Positions 1 through 15,100 of a DNA stretch of 64,000 bases are shown piece after piece. Below the pieces are notes generated by a model, which was given only the letters and a program-made list of their open reading frames with translations, was not told the DNA's origin and made no database searches. Both the position numbers and the translations under genes were made by a program. The stretch comes from Pomphorhynchus laevis (taxonomy: Eukaryota; Acanthocephala; Palaeacanthocephala; Echinorhynchida; Pomphorhynchidae): contig WNNJ02001679.1 in NCBI GenBank assembly GCA_012934845.2, positions 62,001 to 126,000 of the forward strand. Direction: 5' to 3'. Position 1 is the first letter of the stretch, and each line of letters opens with the position of its first letter.

Positions 1-144
1 TGTTTCTGTTGGATTCCTGAAATTGTTGTAATTGGAAGCTTGGAACGCAAAGATGTTTGTATGGCGCTGTTGTGATCAGTAAATGTTGTTATGGTGTTAA
101 TGCACTTTGCAATACTGATTTCCTTTTTTACAAGATTAACAAAC
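1..144 (-). CDS. USO1: USO1 exon, runs off left edge
   Basis: The acceptor GTGTATAG at 145-146 opens a frame with no stop to the window edge: FVNLVKKEISIAKCINTITT and onward to SGIQQK. Phase fits the exon at 750-937. Similarity to p115 here is weak; assignment rests on phase and position. Confidence 0.62.
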
Positions 145-3100
145 CTATACACACCGTGATGATTAAAATGAAAATTTAAATTAAATTTTTTTAATTTCCA
201 GGAAATATCAGGTATAGTGAAGGGTTTGAAATATAAAATAATATGAAATTTTACGAATATTTTATGAAATTTTTTTTTATTTTATTTTATATAAAAATTT
301 TATTTTTATAAAAAAATTATATAAAATATAAATTTTATAAAAAAATATATTTATAATCTATAATTATATTTATATTTATGTTAAAGAAAGGCTGACCTGT
401 CGTAGATAGAAAACCTCGTTTTTAGTGTTAAACTTCAACAAAAATTACCTTTTCTAATAATCAAAGAAAACTAATCGGAATATGACTTGATTACATAAAA
501 TGATCATCAGGTTTCGTCTTCATACAAAAATCCGTTTTGTGATTGCATTAAGAGATTGTTTAATTTTACTAATGCTAATTCATCAGTAAACAGGAAGAAT
601 TAAATATTTTAATTTTTAAGAAAATACGAGCATTTTCATCATCAGTAAGTTTTAAACTTCATGGTGATGATTTAATAAATTAAAACTTTGAAAAAGATAA
701 TGCTAATCTGAAATTCTATGTTTTAGTAATTTTCCCAATGAAATAATACCTCGAATGTGATGCATTGTGTTCATCGACAGTGATCAAGCAATATGCAATA
801 ACAAGTGCACACATATACTTTAATACTGGCAGACTTTCTGATTCACTAATAAAGGAATTCACTTGTGTTGTTCTTGTATTAGCATCGTCTGTAATAGGTG
901 TATTATTGTAATCATCTTCCAGGAATTTCATAACAACCTTAATATTGAAAAAATAAAACTTATAATTTTTCGGTAACGTACGTCGTTCATAATAAGGCTG
1001 TTGCTGAGAACGGTCTCAATATAAGCAGGACAGGAGATTTGCCAGTGCAGTACTAGTGTGAGAAATCCAATGCTAATAAGTGATGATGAATCAATTATCT
1101 AAAATGAAAAATCAAATCTCAATAAAAACACCGATTATTGTGGTTACAATAAAAATACATTTAAAATAGATTGAAAACAATATTAGATTATTAATATTAG
1201 ATTATTAATATTAAAATATTAGATTATTAATAAAACTTTTATTTAAATATAATCACCAATATAGTAGAATTGTTAGAATAAAAAAATACAATTGAAATAT
1301 AAATAGATTGAAATTACAACCTTATTAATCTGACAAGTAGATAAACATTAAAATTCCGATTAAATCCAATATTTTGACGCAGTAACGTTTGTTACTAAGT
1401 GACTTGATGAAATAAAGAAACATAAAATGGGGTTTAATTGAATTGTTCTAAAGTTTACAAGATTGACTTCGAAATATGTGTTGACTTCAGTGCTACTCAA
1501 AGTATATCGATTTACATGGAAATCGATATGTTCTCTCCACCTGTATAGATCTAACGAAGAATTATCTCTTTAGTTGGTTTTGTCTCAACTTAAAAAGAAA
1601 TCGCTATCTTGATACTTTAACCACATGTTCTAGCCACCAATCCCTGACACACGGAAACGACAGGTTATTGCGAATAATGTTATAATATGGAATAATTTAA
1701 ACACTAAAATTATCGCGAATAGACAGTTTCGAATATTATCGATTTAATGCGATTATTACAATAAATAACTTATTTTAGTCACTTGTACGTTAATTTTTAT
1801 TTTCTACGAAATTATAACCCTCAACCCAGGTAATCTTATAACTCATTAAAATGGCAAAGTTGGTACTTTCATAAATATCTCTTAAGTGCCACTTCATTGA
1901 CTAATGTGAATAATAATAGTACAAACTAGATGCTATTTTTCACTGCAACATTCTAAACAATGTTGAATAGTTGTAGATAAAATCCAACTAAGGAGATGAC
2001 TAACTAACTAAATTATCTATCTAATTATCTAAATACTAACTAAATCTATCTAACTAAATTATTTTGTACACTTGTTTGGAATTAGTCAATATATTTAATA
2101 CAAGGATTTCGAATTATCAACAGTGATACAATTACAATATCGGAAATCTAACTATAAACTTTTATTAAAATCGTAAAAATATATAATTTAAATTAAAAAA
2201 ATAGTTTTACCTTTTTATATTGTGACATAAAATCTGAGAAACAGATGTCAGAATTTAGTAACTTAAAATTTCCGGTCGTCGTGTTGATATGCTTTTTCTT
2301 TAAACATGCTGAGTTGGTGTCAACAATTACCGTAAACAGTATCAGAATTGCAAATCTGGAGAATGAAGACTGACACTCGAACAGTGATTTATATAAGTAT
2401 GATATATCTAAAAATTATAAATAAAATTTAAGTAATTATAATACAAATAGTAGTTTCAACAATTTCTAAAGCTATATAAACGAGAAGGATAGTCTGAAAA
2501 AGATTCGACAATCTACATATAGACTTTAATATCTCAAATAAAACGTATTTTGGTATATACGAGCAATAATTAAAAAGTACATCAGAAAATACTCAGGAAA
2601 TATAGTTAAATAATAATATATTAATATCAAAAATAATAATAAAAATGTCCAATAAATATAAATTATATTTATATTTATCAAAAATAAATATAAATATACT
2701 AATATTAATAAAATACTACTTACTACCAAAATTACAGTGTAATAAAATTGAAGTCGCCTTTTACATCAGTTACGTTTATATTTTTAAAGGCTAAAATTGT
2801 CATTAATTATTATATTATACAAAAGATTCGCAATATTGCAGTTTATAATTTATAAACTAGTATATAGTTTATTTAATTATATTGTTATAATTTAACTATA
2901 TACATGAATTTAAAATTCGAATACTCAGTTTTAAATCGTTTTGAAGATTATTCGTTCTGAAATACTGTTAATCTTCGATTCTGCAAATTAATCTTCGATT
3001 TTGAAGATTACTTGTTCTGATATAAATGTAATATTAATTTAATAAAAAAGAGAAGATTTTGATTTAAATCGTTTTGAAGATTGAATTAATAATTTAACCT

Positions 3101-6100
3101 TCAAATGATTTTGATTAAAATCGATGTTGATTTAAATCGTTTTGAAGATTATTCGTTTTGAATCTTAATCTTCGATTTTGAAGATTAATCGTTCTGAAGA
3201 TTTTGATTTAAATATTTTTAAATATTTACAAAAATCTCTATAATTTTTGATCTAAAACTAACCCGTTGATGTGTACGTCTAAAATAAAAAATATTAAATA
3301 TTTTTGAATGCAAAAATATCAAACAAAGACACATTTTCCCCTACACCCTCTAATAAGTGAAAACCGAGTTCTGGGAATACGGTTTATTTTAAAATTCAAA
3401 TCTGTGAATTTGAATAATACCTGCTGATTTTTCTTACTTTAGATCTTTGTACTTATACTTTTTCTGATATATCGTATACGATTTATTAGTTGATTCATAA
3501 AGTTGATAAAACTTTAACTTGATATACATTATAAAAAAGTATATAACAATTATTTATCATTTACAAGTATTTATTATTTACAATTATTTATTATTTAATT
3601 ATTTAATTTTTATTTAGCATTATTTTAATTTATAAATAATATAAATACGTAAACACAGCTAGCTTATCTTGTTTATTGAATTAAAAACCAATACCCAGAA
3701 AATAAAAATTCAATTTTAATATTTCGAGAGAACGAATCTGCCCATCAGGAATATTTAATTTAATCAGTTAGTAGTAAATTAAGATAACTAAGTTTCTTAC
3801 CTATCTGAACTAACAATTAAGTGATTACAATTAAATATTCCTGGTGATGATAGATTTATTCCTGTCGAAATATTAAAAATAAATTCATTTTTTTATTAAA
3901 AATAAATTCAAGCAATGCACAATGTTGCATGCGCCACTATGTTTATAGACCAGTACCATTTATCAGTACCACAAACGAAAAGTATACTTCCACTGTATAG
4001 ACAATAATTGATTATGTTTCTTAAACACTTATATATTTGATAACAGCATAATTTAAATATCCAACCAATAAAATAAACCTAAGCTGAAATATAAATATAT
4101 TATAATATATAAATATATTGTAATATAAATATTATAATATAAATATATAAATATATTGTAATATAAATATTATAATATAAATATATAAATATATTGTAAT
4201 ATAAATATTATAATATAATATACTAAGACCAAAGATATCTAAACAACAAAAGTGTTTCTTAGAGTATTGGAATATTAATGTACTGTTTAACGGGAATTAT
4301 TTTTCAAAGTTTGTGATCGCAAGAATTATATTGTATCAGTCTATTATATAATAATATTATAATATTATAATATAACAAATTATATATTATATTGTCTCAG
4401 TGTATTATTTTATACACTAAGATAATACTATTACCACTAGATTGATGAAATTGACAGCTGAAAACACGTGACATAAAAGGGGAAATCTAAGATTAAGTTA
4501 AAAGAATAACAAAAAGCTCAAGACGAAAAACATCAAATGTATTAAAATTTTACATTTAGCAAAGCCGATTAAAAGTTATACTAAGGTATAAATTATACTG
4601 AAGTATCATAATTAAAAGAATATACTGATGTATCCTATACATCCATCAATTAGATGAATTCTGTTAAAATTACATTTGTGTACCATTTAATCTTATGTTT
4701 AGGCAAACAATAAAAAATTTATAAAAAGTTCTTTTTATAAATATTTTTATAAATCTTACAAAGTTTCAGTAATCCACAGTAGTCACCCCTTTCAAGACAT
4801 TATTTGTTTTATAGTACTTTTTTTAAAACCAGTACTATCTTGAAAAAGGATATCCACAGTGTGGATTTTCCAAATGTTTATCGTGTGAATAATTTCAAAC
4901 GATAAATTTGTGAATTATTTAATTTTGATAAAATTAAATAATTTAATAATTTTAATAATAATTATTTAATTATTATTTGTGAAATAATTAATTTGTAATT
5001 ATTCCATGAATTATTTACTATTTTTTCATCTATTATTTACATCCAACAGGTTTTATAGTTATTTTTAAAGACGATCAAGTGAAATCAAGAAAGCAAAATG
5101 TCAAGTCAGTAATTTTTTGTCGAATACCGTATGACATTTAAGTTTAAAAAGTTATTTAATTGCTTTGCTTAGTTAACAAATCGATTATTGAACATCTTCA
5201 GTGAACTCAGTAAACATCTCTAGATACACTTTTCAAAAAATGCTTACATAAAACCACAAAATTTCATCTAGTATTTATATAAAATGAAGTGTCCATAAAG
5301 ATGGTACCTATTTCAGTATGCAATGATTCGTTGTTTGATATTAACTTCGAAAGAAAATACAACGATGCTAATCTCAACACTGCTGGATCAGAATCAATCA
5401 TTAGATAGTCCAAGGCACAACTGTAAAACGACCTTGAATTATTAGGAAAATATTCAATATTAATAAAAAGTAAAATAATATAGCGGTTTTGTAAATAAAG
5501 CGATGCGTACTTGCCCACCTGGATTGTAGTTCTTCACTTCTTACTGACCACAAATGTTGTTGAATGAGTTTGCTCTTTTGCATCATACAAGCTATAGTTG
5601 AAAGCGACTAAAAATCATTTTAATTATTTCATTATATCGAAATTAAAACTTATTATTAAAACTTATTTCGGTATAAAATTATTTTGATCTTGTATCAAAA
5701 CAATTTGAATAATTAATAATAATTAATAAATGTTAATAATTATTCAATTTAATAATTTAAAAATACGTTTCTAAAAGCATTTGAGCTAGACCATTTGATA
5801 AAAATGTCTACAATGATTGTTTTTAGCCTAAATAATATAATATCATTCCAATTTGTGTTTTTCAGAGCCCACAAAACAAGAAATGAACCGACAAGCAAAA
5901 CGTATCCGACATATGAACAACAAAGAACAACCAACAAATAAAGCAGTGACATTAATCAATCTGATGATATCGTACTTAAAGCATATGCAGTTCACGTTTT
6001 AAGGATGGGATTGTCATTTGCTTTGGCTCGTTCGTCGATAGACATTAAATTTGCACTTACACTAAAAACACTCTACTCAAATGTTATCGACACAACGAAG

Positions 6101-9100
6101 AGTAATCAGCTAACCAGACAGTTCAAACTTGTTATGTGGAAGGACTATTTAAGGTAAAATGACGGCGACCAGTATCGTCTAAATCTACTGAAACAATTGG
6201 TAGATCTTATTTTCAATTGGTAAAAATCTCTGATAATGGACCCAAAAATAGACTCGAAAATGGACCCAAAAATATTGATAAATTAAACAGATACTAACAT
6301 AAAAGCCTTACTACAAAACTTAAATAATTCATGCTATTTTAAACTAGCTGATCGTTATTTCAATTTTTATTATAACTCATATAAGCTTGTAAATCTGCTT
6401 CTTATGTGTGACAATTGCTAAACACATTGTTGCTTTACAGTTCAAATTATTTATTTTGAACAATTATGAAGTAAAAGGCAAGCTGTAATTAGGCTACTTG
6501 ATTTTTTCGTTTAATCCAACGTCTGGATATAACATTATTAGTTATAATAATGTAACATTATTAACTAAAAAATATTTATTATTTTGTTATAACATATGTA
6601 TATCTATTTCCAAATATAAGATTAATTAAGTTTTCTACCGCTCCTTCAAAATCTGCTAAATCTAAATTTGAATTAAAAAATTTGCGTATTAAAATCGTAA
6701 ATATTTATGTTTTGTAAATTTATTTTTTATGTGCGTTCCATATATTTATATTTATTTGATGGTTTAATTTTTGTAAGATAGGCGTTATAATTATTATAAC
6801 ATATATATTTCCGACTATAAGATTAATTAATTTTACTTACGCTTCTTTAATATCTACTAAATCTAGATTTGTATAAGGCGTACTAAAATCGTATGTATTT
6901 ATATTCTGAAAATTTATTCCTTTTGTCTGTTCTAAAAATTCTTTTGTAAAATTAATACTGAAATAGTGTTTTATACCAGTATTAATTTCGATTACCTTGC
7001 AATATTTTTTGAAGTGTGCTTTAATTACTTTAAGTATTTTTTTCATATAGATAGAAAGTGGTTTTAATGTACATTTAAACGCACTACATATGAACCTAGG
7101 TTTTATTGGATTTTTATGTAATTTTGGATTCCAATATAATATAGGTATAGTTTTATTATCTAATTCAACCTTTATACCCTTTTTATCCATTATAGAATAG
7201 TGACTTGTAAAAATTCTTTTGTAGAATTAATACTGAAATAGTGTTTTATACCAGTATTATATATTGATACCCTTTTTATCCATTATAGAACAGTGACTTG
7301 TAATAATTGTTTCTAAACCTAACTCACTACGTTCATATGTTGTGTTTATATTTAAATCATTATAATTAACTCCTTTCATCAGTATATCTTGATAAAGCTT
7401 TTTGCATATGAAGACAAAGTTATTACTAGCTTTATCAATAGTTGTTATTATATAGTTATCCTTTAATTTAGTAAGTTCTTTATACATATCTTTATTAATT
7501 TTATCTTTCCTTTTATAATTGTTTGTTATTTTCATTTTATTTTTAATTTTATCAAATATATAATCTTTCCAAATTTTTATCTTAGATATATTCGAGCTTT
7601 CACTATTAATCAGCTTACTAAAGAAAGAATTAAAGTAACAAATTTATAATTTATTTGAAGCATTTTCCTTAATTATTTCCTTATTGGTACATATCTGTTC
7701 ATTTATTTTACGAAATAAAATAAATTCAATTTATGAAATATAATATATCAAATTATCTAAAGTGTTAATTATTTCAGTCAAAGCTTTAATAAAGGCCTAA
7801 GATTATCAATTAGTGCAGGTAAAACACGTTTTAGACTTAGTACAATATAATTTAATCTTTTTTAATGATGACAAAAGTATTTGACATTTAAGAATTAGAA
7901 AATGATTAGAAGATGTATTTATGAAGTGGAATTTTCCTTAGAAGTGTTTTTAACATACTTTTCTGAAACCATTCAAATCAATAAATGCTATCATAAATAT
8001 TATCAGAAATATTATCAATCATTAATACTATATTATTTAAATAATTTCTAAAATCACCTCAATCTTTACATTGATGTGTGTATTTTGTTTGAATGCCAAA
8101 ATGCAGATATGCTCGGTAATCCCTATAAATTAGTAGGAAAATTGTGATAGTAATGTTTAAAATGCTTAACCTGATTTGATCAAAGACTCTCCATCATTAA
8201 TATCAGTAAATTCCGAATTTTCTGAGAATATGCAAACAATAATCTAAACATGAAACTAACAATTTAAATACAATTAAAATTGAAAATAATAAAAATGGAA
8301 ATAACAGCTGAATATACGGCATGAGTCTTTAACTTAATATATATACATTATAATATGATAATATTAATCATAATAATATTATGATAATATTATAATAATA
8401 TTATCATAATATCTAATATCTAATTTAATTCAACGTTCAATTGACAAAACTAGATTTTATAGATTAAATGTTTTTATCATTAATGAATGATGAATTGACT
8501 ATGAATTATGAATATTAGATTATGGATTTATGTTTGAATTGTAAAGAATAAGAATAAGAAGTTTCATAAGAATAATAAGTTTTTATTCTAATAAAAATTG
8601 AAATAAGTTTTTCTAAAGAAATCATTTGTTCAACAAATCAAAGATTAATCAAAGATTAAGCAGACAATAAAAATATTGGACAATAAATAAAATAAAAAAG
8701 GCGAAATAATAACTTTTTTATTAACCTTTTTAATAAGGTTAATAAGGTTAACCTTTTAATAAGGTTTGAATAGTAAAGAATAAGAATAAGAAGTTTCATA
8801 AGAATAATAAGTTTTTTTTCTAATAAAAATTAAAATAAGTTTTTCTAAAGAAATCATTTGTTCAACAAATCAAAGATTAATCAAAGATTAAGCAGACAAC
8901 AAAAATATTGGACAAAAAATATTAATAATAACAATAGAAAATATACATTAACCATAAACTTCATTAATAAATGTATAGATAACACAAATATAGCCGGACT
9001 TTTAAATAATTCTAAAAGTAAAGAAATAATAGGGTTAGATTTAAGTAAATATATTCCTAAAATAAGGTATAAGTTGTTACCGCCATTAGGACGAAAAAAT

Positions 9101-12100
9101 TGTGATTATAATAAAGAATTAAAATCAATATGCAACGATAATATTAGAAACATAATGGAAACATAATGCAATTGTAAAAGTCTTAGTTTTGATAAAATAA
9201 ATGAACATATATGTACCCATAATCTAGAATTAATTGAAAATTGTGAATTAAGAAAGCTGCTATCAAAAGGGTATAAATATAGATTAAATAATAACAATAG
9301 AAATAAAATTTACAATTCGTTATATAACGACTTAAATACTGACCTTAGTAAGCTGATTAATAGTAAAAGCTTAAATACATCAAAGATAAACATTTGGAAA
9401 GATTATATATTTGATAAAATTAAAAATAAAATGAAAATAACAAACAATTATAAAAGGAAAGATCAAATTAATATGGATATGTATACAGAACTTACTAAAT
9501 TAAAGGATAACTATATAATAACAACTACGGATAAAGATAGTAATAACTTTGTCTTCATATGCAAAAAGCTTTATTATGATATACTAATGAAAGAGGTTAA
9601 TTCTAATGATTTAAATGTAAATCCAACATATGAACGTAGTGAGTTGTTGAGTTTAGAAACAATTATTACAAGTCACTGTTCTATAATGGATAAAAAGGGT
9701 ATCAATATATAATGACTTAAATGATTACTTTAATAAGCTGATTAATAGTAACAGCATAAATACATCCAAAGATAAAAGGAAATCATCCAAGAAAATTTGC
9801 AATTTCAATCATTTTGAAAATACAAATTCTAACGACTTAAAAAGTATAAAGTCCCAAAATATATGTAACATATAGTAAATACGTAACTTTACAAAATCTT
9901 TTATTATGTTTTCGGTGTAAAAATAAAAGCAAATAATCAAAAAAAAACTTAAAAAACTCAAATTAATAATTTGCAGTCAGAATAGCCCATGTCAGTTTTA
10001 TTTACCAAACAAAAATTAGAAGGATATTTCGATCGTCGGTTTTCCACAAATATATCCGCAGTACAACACATATTTATTTTATCTTTTTAAATAAAAAATT
10101 ACAAATACCGTAATAGTCAGCGCTTATCGATCAATTCTTTAATTAACTAATTTTATAATATTTTTGACGATATTTAACAAGATTTCTTTTATTATATTTT
10201 AATTTTACAATAAAATATTCAACTTTATTTTTGGAAACGCATAAAAAATGAATTTTGCTTTTACCTTTAGTAATTGAAGAACATTATTGCGTAATAATTC
10301 AGGCCAGGTTCCAACGGTCGTGAAATCAATTTGCTTAAAAAACGGAGCTAATATGCCAAATGATTGATTGCGAAGAAATAGCTTTTGGTTGTTAAAGTTG
10401 TTATCCAATAAAATGTGTAGCAAGCTAAGACAATCATTGGTAATAATTCCTAAAATTTAAGATGTGCTGGTTTATTACAATAATAAATGCCATTATCTAA
10501 CTTTAAAACTGAACTTTATATCGAAAATATAAAAAAAACTTTTTAACGTGTTTATCAAGGAACACCTTCAAAATAAACGAAAAAATAGTTTTGTAAGGTA
10601 CAATTTTGTTAGTCAATTAATAAAAATTGTGCATATTGGAGTTATAATAATTTGAAGTCAAAATATATCCATATTGAGATTCTAATCATTCATTCTTTAA
10701 TTCTCAACAGACTTTTCTATAATAATGTTAGTTATTATGTAATCGTTTTGTTGGACAGTATTGAAAATTGGCAGATTGTTTTTTTATTCCACAATAAATA
10801 AATTTCAATAAATATTTATTATAAATAAATATTTATTTTTAATAAATATTTATTTTTTATTATTGTGAAAATAATTAAAAAAATTGGGAATTGACTTTTA
10901 CATAATTCCCAGAGAATTAAAAACGTACAAAGTGATGAATACTAAACCTCCACAAATAGACAAAATTGCTTTTTATGGCTAAACTAATGGCCAAACTTGC
11001 ATATATGCAAGTAAACCGAATAAAATTAACAAAAATTCATTAATAATAAAATATTGATTTAAAAATAGGGATACTTTTGTATAGACTACATTCATAATCT
11101 TTAAAGATAGAATTTTGTCAATATTTGACTAGAATTCAGTCACTTTAGGTTCTCTTTAAAAAATAAAAAACTTCATAAAAATTTTAAGCCATAATTTTTG
11201 GCGTTAATGTTTTGACAGTACCATTATCCCTTGTCTTAATCTGGTATAAACTGTTATCAATGAAAACAAAGAAAGCGAATAAATAATAGTTTTATTCTAA
11301 ATATTTGAAACATTTTTTTAAACATATGATATAAACATTTTTACATATTGACAATGTTTCACACCAGCACATACAAAATGATGATTACATAGAAGAAGAC
11401 GGTACTCTACGAAAACCACCGTGAAATTTTCTTTCGTGAAATCCCGATAGAAATTATATTAAATAAGTTTTTCAAGTTATTTCAATTATAGGTTCCTACA
11501 ATGTTTTAATAATAAAACATTGTAGTCTGGGATCCATATTGGATGCAGATTAATATTAGTTTGAAGAAATACAGAAAGAACAATTCTTTCTGTATTCCTG
11601 ATGTTTCTTTAACGAAAGTTAATTTCTTCAACGAAAGTTTATATAGTTAATTAATATATAGTATTAATTAATAATACTAAACTAATTAAAAATATATACT
11701 ATTATATATACTATTAATATATATATTAGTAATATACACTAATTAATATATAGTATATAATATTTATAATATACTTATAATATATTATAGGTAATTAACT
11801 AAATTAATATTCTGTTTAATTATTTCCTTAATACTGAATAGGATTATATAATATTATATAATTATATTATATAATATAATATTTGCAGATAGAAAAGCAT
11901 TAAGATCAAATAGTTTTTATTCAGTACTTATATTCTGTTGATATACACATTTCGATTTTAAGTTTTGTTAGGATTTAATGGTAGGAACGTAAAGTAAAAT
12001 TAAAAATTGATTGGAAAACACGATTACCTGAATTGAGTCCACCTTCCTTTTCCACAACAAGAATCAGTTTGTCAATACCACCTTCAAATGCTATAATGTG

Positions 12101-15100
12101 GCGAGCTATTTTAAGATTGCGAGCAACAAGGGTAAGAATCAAAATTGCCTAAATATTACGCAAAAGATATTATAAATATCCTTTATGAAAAATAACATAA
12201 TTCTTCAAATCAATTTTTTAGATCAATTGAAGTTAGAAAAATTTAAAGCTTTTAAATACCTCATTTCTTACTGCTTCGTAGGCATCTCCGATCAGATTAG
12301 TTATATGTGAACATATGGATGTACTATACATTAGATTGCACGATTTAAAAGGTCTATTTTGTGTGGCGACAGATATTAATAAAATAGAACTTAGTCTAAT
12401 TTTGTAGTCAGAATCCTGTCAACATAATTGAAAATTAAATAATAAATCACTTGAAAACAGTTTTAGAGTAATAATGCAAAAAACAATTGGGTCTTATTGA
12501 TAGCCATATTATAATTCAATTTTATAACTAACAAAGGTCCAAGTAATAAATATTATCGCATTTAATTATCTTCATAAATATTTGTATATGTCCTAGCAAT
12601 ATGCATTTTCTTTATAAATAATAAGAATTATTATTTCATTATATATTGTGTATAATGTATATAATATATAATGCATTTTATACATTATACATTGTATTAT
12701 ACAATACAATATCTTTGAATAACATCGCAAGGGCATATTTGTCAGCCACTAGGACACATTCTACATTCTTCATTTTTGAATGTTGAACAAATTTTAATCA
12801 CAACAGTTAATGAACAAATCGTGCTATGATTTTCTGATGTTAACAGTAGCTTACGAAATACAAAAATAAATCTGTTTTGTTGCTCCGAAATTCTAAATTT
12901 TATAAATGGATCAGAATAATTTATTTATAAAGTATTAAAATTATATGATTTAATACAAATACTTTTGATATCAAATGTTTCATATCAAATATATTAAATT
13001 ACACATTAAAATACTATGGTAATCACCAAAAGTTGGCTATGTTTGCATCAAATTGCAAAAATAAGGAAAAATCTCGGAAATCAAAAATATATATTAGGAA
13101 GTGCACTTCGACAAAGACACTCACATGCATTGAATCGAATTTACTTAAAAACAGTACAATCAACGACATATAAATTTGTTGTGAAATGAACCCAAGTTGT
13201 ATCAATCTACCCCAGTGCAATGCAAGTAGATTACATATATACCGAGGTATATTTATGTTATAAATTGACTGATTCACTTATTGATTTCTGTTATTTATTA
13301 GTGGAGAGAGTGAAATATAAAATTTTATTTAAAAATCGAATTTTCGAAAACAACTTTCGTTCATAATCAGAAATTGTTTCAGTAACTGTTAAACTTTTAA
13401 CAATTAAACATCAAAAGTTTAACAGTTCCTAAAGCAATTCCTGATGATGAACGAAAATTATGTTCGAAAATTCGATATTTAAATAAAATTTTGTATTTCA
13501 CTCTCTCCACTATATTGTGATTAAAAATTGTTTAACATTCTTAGTAGAATGTGTCCTATGACTGACATATGTCCTTTCAATGTTATTAAAAGACATTGTA
13601 TTGTATAATACAATGTATATAATACATTATATAATAAGGAATATTCATATTGAATATTCCTTATTATATGTATACAATATTGTATACATATGTATACAAT
13701 ATTCATATGTGGAAAATGTATATTGCTAGTAAATATACTTACAATATTTACTAGGAACTCACAACTTTGTCCACAGAATCTTTAGTTTTCGCAAATGTTT
13801 CACTGACAGCATTCGCAGTGACAACACTTAATAAAGAGTGTTCCTTGAGTATCACACAAATCGTACGCCGACGACGCAAATTGTCCGGGAAATCTAGCGG
13901 ATTTGCTAAAGGTCTGGCAAAGAATACAATTTATTGAACCTTCATATGGCTATAACATTAATGTTAAAATGTGTCAACTTTTGGTTCATACATCAAGATT
14001 TGAAGAAGTAAAATGTCCAATAGTAAAGGTACTACCTTCACATTTTTTGCCCAATTTATTAGTTTCAGTATCTGATTAATTTACGTGAATGTTATGACGC
14101 ATTAATATTAATAATTAATCAGAATTAGTAAAAAAATGTTTAAATAAAATAATCAATGATTTTTAAAAACTTTTCTCGTATATTATATTTATTATCTGGC
14201 TTTATTTTCCAAAGTAGTTTAGGAGATCAGCAGACCCAAGCTATAACGCATTAAAGTGGACAATGTCCTACTACACTAGGATAAGTATTCAACCGTAAGT
14301 GATGACGTCATAAGCGATGACGCTTTTTTCTACTGCATATTTTAGTAGAAAATAGCTTCTATTCCTCAAAATCTGCATAAGTGTTTCCATACTATAACAA
14401 ATTGTTATCACGGTATTTGAAATAAAAAGTTTCTTTCACAATATTTTGGCTTATGGCTCATCACCGCATACAAGATAACACGGGACAGTCTTTGTAATAT
14501 TCTATTGATTACATGGGTCATAAATTTAATAATTCATAACCGATCGATAATTTCACCGTATAATTGGCTTAAAACTTCCGGTCTAACAATGGTTTAAGTA
14601 CAATATTTGATAATAGATTGAAACGGAGTTCTTTGATGTATGCGTTTTTAATCATCATGCAGACTCAAAAAATGTTCCCCTACTCAAAAATGTAGTATAA
14701 TCGTTTTGAAATAAAAAGTATTTAAAAATATTTTGCTTATTTATCCTTACCTCATAGAGGATTACACTTGGGTAATCAATGTAATCATCTATAGATCATG
14801 CATCATGGATTCAAAGGTCAAAACGACTCCGAATTAGTGGCTTCAGATTTCCGATCTGACATTGTTTCAGTGCACTATTATTGTTGTCGTGCTATTGATG
14901 AAATAATCTCGTTTATTTCTAAATCCTTGTTTTTTATTGCTTAATTTCATTTCCTGCTAATTTAGGAAATTGCTGGTGCATAATCGGATAATTTTAAAAG
15001 CTTCATTCAATTTCATCAAAAAAATCATTTTAAATTGTATTTTGTTTTTATATTTATTTTATAATCGATCACTTAACTTTTGATCGATTACTATTTTAAT

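Noticed and set aside
2526-2729. Hydrophobic 67-residue minus-strand frame (Leu/Ile/Tyr-rich)
   Set aside because: Product of AT-rich low-complexity sequence; no start context or family.
12855-12895. 38-nt minus-strand stretch with good acceptor and GTAAGC donor, a possible USO1 micro-exon
   Set aside because: Its length breaks the phase between neighbouring exons, and no reading matches p115.
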